Source: Parelaphostrongylus tenuis (taxonomy: Eukaryota; Nematoda; Chromadorea; Rhabditida; Metastrongylidae). From it: a stretch of DNA of 64,000 bases. Each line of letters starts with the position of its first letter. Position 1 is the first letter of the stretch. Positions 62,100-64,000 of the stretch are shown in pieces. The stretch covers positions 1 to 64,000 of the forward strand of contig JAHQIW010000471.1 in NCBI GenBank assembly GCA_019055375.1, read 5' to 3'. The notes under the pieces are model-generated. The model did not search any database. It was not told the origin of the DNA and was given only the letters and a program-made list of their open reading frames with translations. A program made the translations under genes and the position numbers.

Positions 62100-64000
62100 C
62101 AAATTTCTTGGAAACGACATCAACAAGATCTGGAGACCTGAAAACGCTCTTGCAAGCTTAAGTCAAGAATCTAAGAAATATCGATCTGCACAACCAACAA
62201 TAAGGTCAGGCTCCCGTCTATGGCTTCAGACGGCGAGACAACCGTTGAAAGACCACAAAACCACGGTACACGAAGGATACTCGGGACGCCATTGGAACCG
62301 GATCTATTGAATATGCGGTCGACACGCCACGGAGATTGTTTTCTACTCTGTACGTATAATGCAAGAACACTCTCCACTGAGTCCGATCTTCGCGCATTTT
62401 TTGATGCAGCAAATCGCATAGAATTCCACGTAATTGCCTTGCAAGAAACGAAAATTAGGTAGACCGACATACGTCAACTGAACAACGGCACATTCGTAAT
62501 TCGTGGAGAAAAGATGCCATGACGAAGTGTAGGAGGCGTAGGCTTTGTCGTTCACTCGTCCATCACCCATCTCGTCAACTCATACGGAATCCATTTCCCT
62601 CGCCTAGCTATTCTTAGACTCCAATTAAAGCGTAATACTAAAATTACTATCATCAAGTGGTATTCACGAACCGGCGCAGCTGTTGAACACGAACTAGACG
62701 CGTTCTACCATCGATTGGAACAAGTTATCCGCAATGTAAAAGCTTATTACAAATTCGTTGTCGGATACTTCAATGCCAGATTAGGAATAGCTGAAGAGCG
62801 AATAGAGGATTGGAAAATTTGTTTGGGGAAGGTCGACGAAAATGGAAATCGTCTTGCTGGATTCCTGTCTGCGGCACGTCTGTTCTACGGGAATTCACTT
62901 TTCCAGAAAAAAAAAAACCTCGCCGCTTGACATTGGAGTCACCTAGCAGCATGACGCATGCGGAAATCGATCATATACTTACCAACCGAAGATTGTACTT
63001 GCTTGATACAACCGTAATGCCATCATTCTGCACTGGGTCCGATCACCGCCTTCTTCGAGCAACGATACTATTGAACCATAAGCTGGAAAAGAATTCATGT
63101 CATCGATCTAGAAGAAGTCGTCAAACCGTCTACGACGAGAACAGTTTCGATGAAATTCTATTCAACCACAACTGGAAAAGTGACGATGATTCGACCGAAG
63201 ACTACGAGCTGCTTGTCGAAGTCTAAAAAGGTGCGCGATTCAGCCTCAGATGCCTAACCTAGAAGAGCCGATCGCATCTCCTCCACCATGAAGGAGCTGC
63301 TCGAAAAGCGAAGAAAGCTGAAGCTCGATCCTAGTGCAACACATTCAGCTCAGTTGTTATCAAACACCAGCTGCAGAAGAGCTTTGCAGGAGAATCTACA
63401 TCGGCACCGGCAAAAGAAACTGTTAGAAGCAGCACAAGAAAGATGCCACCAGCTCTTAATCCTAACTTTCATCCACTGTGAGAAAACGTTTGATAGCGTT
63501 AAAACGAACGCAATCCTATCAACGCTTGTTGATTAAGGAGTGGATCCGTCCTACATAAGAAATTTTTCAAACTGCGATCGGAATTGTACCACGAAAATAC
63601 AGCTTTTTTGTCGACCTCTGACCATACCCATTGCAAAAGGGACAAGACGGTGCGATATCGTCAAAGCTGTTGCATAAAGACTCAGTTCTTGAAAATCGAA
63701 TGATGCAACGACAAAATTATCAGACGATGGATCTTTGATTACGGAGACCTTCTCGTACGTGTACCTTGTTCGTTAATTGAGTATGGAAAACAGCATGAAG
63801 GAGAAACTTGACATAGGAAGGAAAGCAGCGTGGGCCGCATTCGGGCCTCTCACAGAAGCCACCGACCAACTAATAAATTATGCGCTACCTTTTTGATTCA
63901 ACAGTCCTCCCAGCACCCTGTTATGCATCGGAGACCTGGGCTGATACGTCGATCACGTCAAGACTACTGACAAGAACTCACAGAGCGCTTGAGCGTTGTC
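62100..64000 (+). mobile_element. RTE-b non-LTR retrotransposon, 5' part, internally deleted, runs off the window
   Basis: A start at 62,220 opens an 80-codon frame ending in CTYNARTLSTESDLRAFF and VIALQETKIR, the N-terminus of an APE-type endonuclease (catalytic ETK). After stops come SVGGVGFVVHSSI, VVGYFNARLG (62,757), AEIDHILTNRRL (62,960) and GSDHRLLRA (63,037). RT motif A (LTFIHCEKTFDSV, 63,463) follows almost directly on the linker, so about 600 bases present at 30,290-30,920 in the other copy are missing. A second gap near 63,650 removes the catalytic ADD region. C-terminal frames (KLDIGRKAAWAAFGPL) continue to the end. Repeated GAAAACGACATC-like text at 61,937 and 62,112 may be 5' UTR units. 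It lies inside astacin intron 5, in the same direction as the gene. Confidence 0.88.

Overview
The window looks like repeat-dense, AT-rich nuclear DNA of a nematode, probably a strongylid such as a hookworm (inference). The support is: genes split into short exons with GT-AG (once GC-AG) introns; an Sp-family zinc-finger gene and an astacin metalloprotease gene; RTE-clade LINEs, mariner elements and Penelope-like elements with a GIY-YIG domain; and a repeat carrying an SL1-like block. No prokaryotic gene organisation, rRNA or CRISPR was seen.

Only two host genes can be defended. (1) 13,387-15,053 (+): an Sp-family transcription factor with a Buttonhead box and three C2H2 fingers, reconstructed over six exons that keep frame at every junction. 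(2) 58,403-61,494 (+): the first five exons of a secreted astacin (signal peptide, pro-region, N-terminal half of the protease domain). The exon with the HExxHxxGxxH zinc site is not found before the window ends; intron 5 has been invaded by an RTE element.

The rest is mobile or repeated DNA, mostly decayed. Families named here: A/B (about 4 kb, no coding content recognised; 1-4,000, 42,540-46,100 and fragments); C (about 2.1-2.3 kb, five copies, all in + orientation: 7.15, 11.25, 22.12, 40.61 and 47.0 kb); E (short repeats in both orientations, 9.8-11.06, 48.3 and 60.3 kb); G (about 130-bp MITE-like unit, about a dozen copies); three tRNA-like SINE groups; RTE-a 3' ends (6.0, 11.1, 17.4, 33.8, 46.1, 48.5 kb); RTE-b (29.4-32.1 and 62.1-64.0 kb); mariner remnants (5.5, 36.6, 46.5 kb); Penelope-like elements (26.9-29.36 and 52.05-54.02 kb, plus 3' fragments). 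A 687-bp inverted duplication brackets 52.04-57.53 kb.

The most interesting signals are two hammerhead-ribozyme motifs. One (14,698-14,747) matches every core position and has three helices; it lies in the sense strand of intron 5 of the Sp gene. The other (41,981-42,030) has one core deviation and lies inside a family C copy. Both sit downstream of a strong inverted repeat. Family C tails also hold a block matching the nematode SL1 spliced leader through its splice donor; in one copy this tail abuts the first recognised Sp exon.

Repeat boundaries were judged by eye and are approximate to tens of bases. Most open frames of 60-90 codons here are at chance level and are not annotated.
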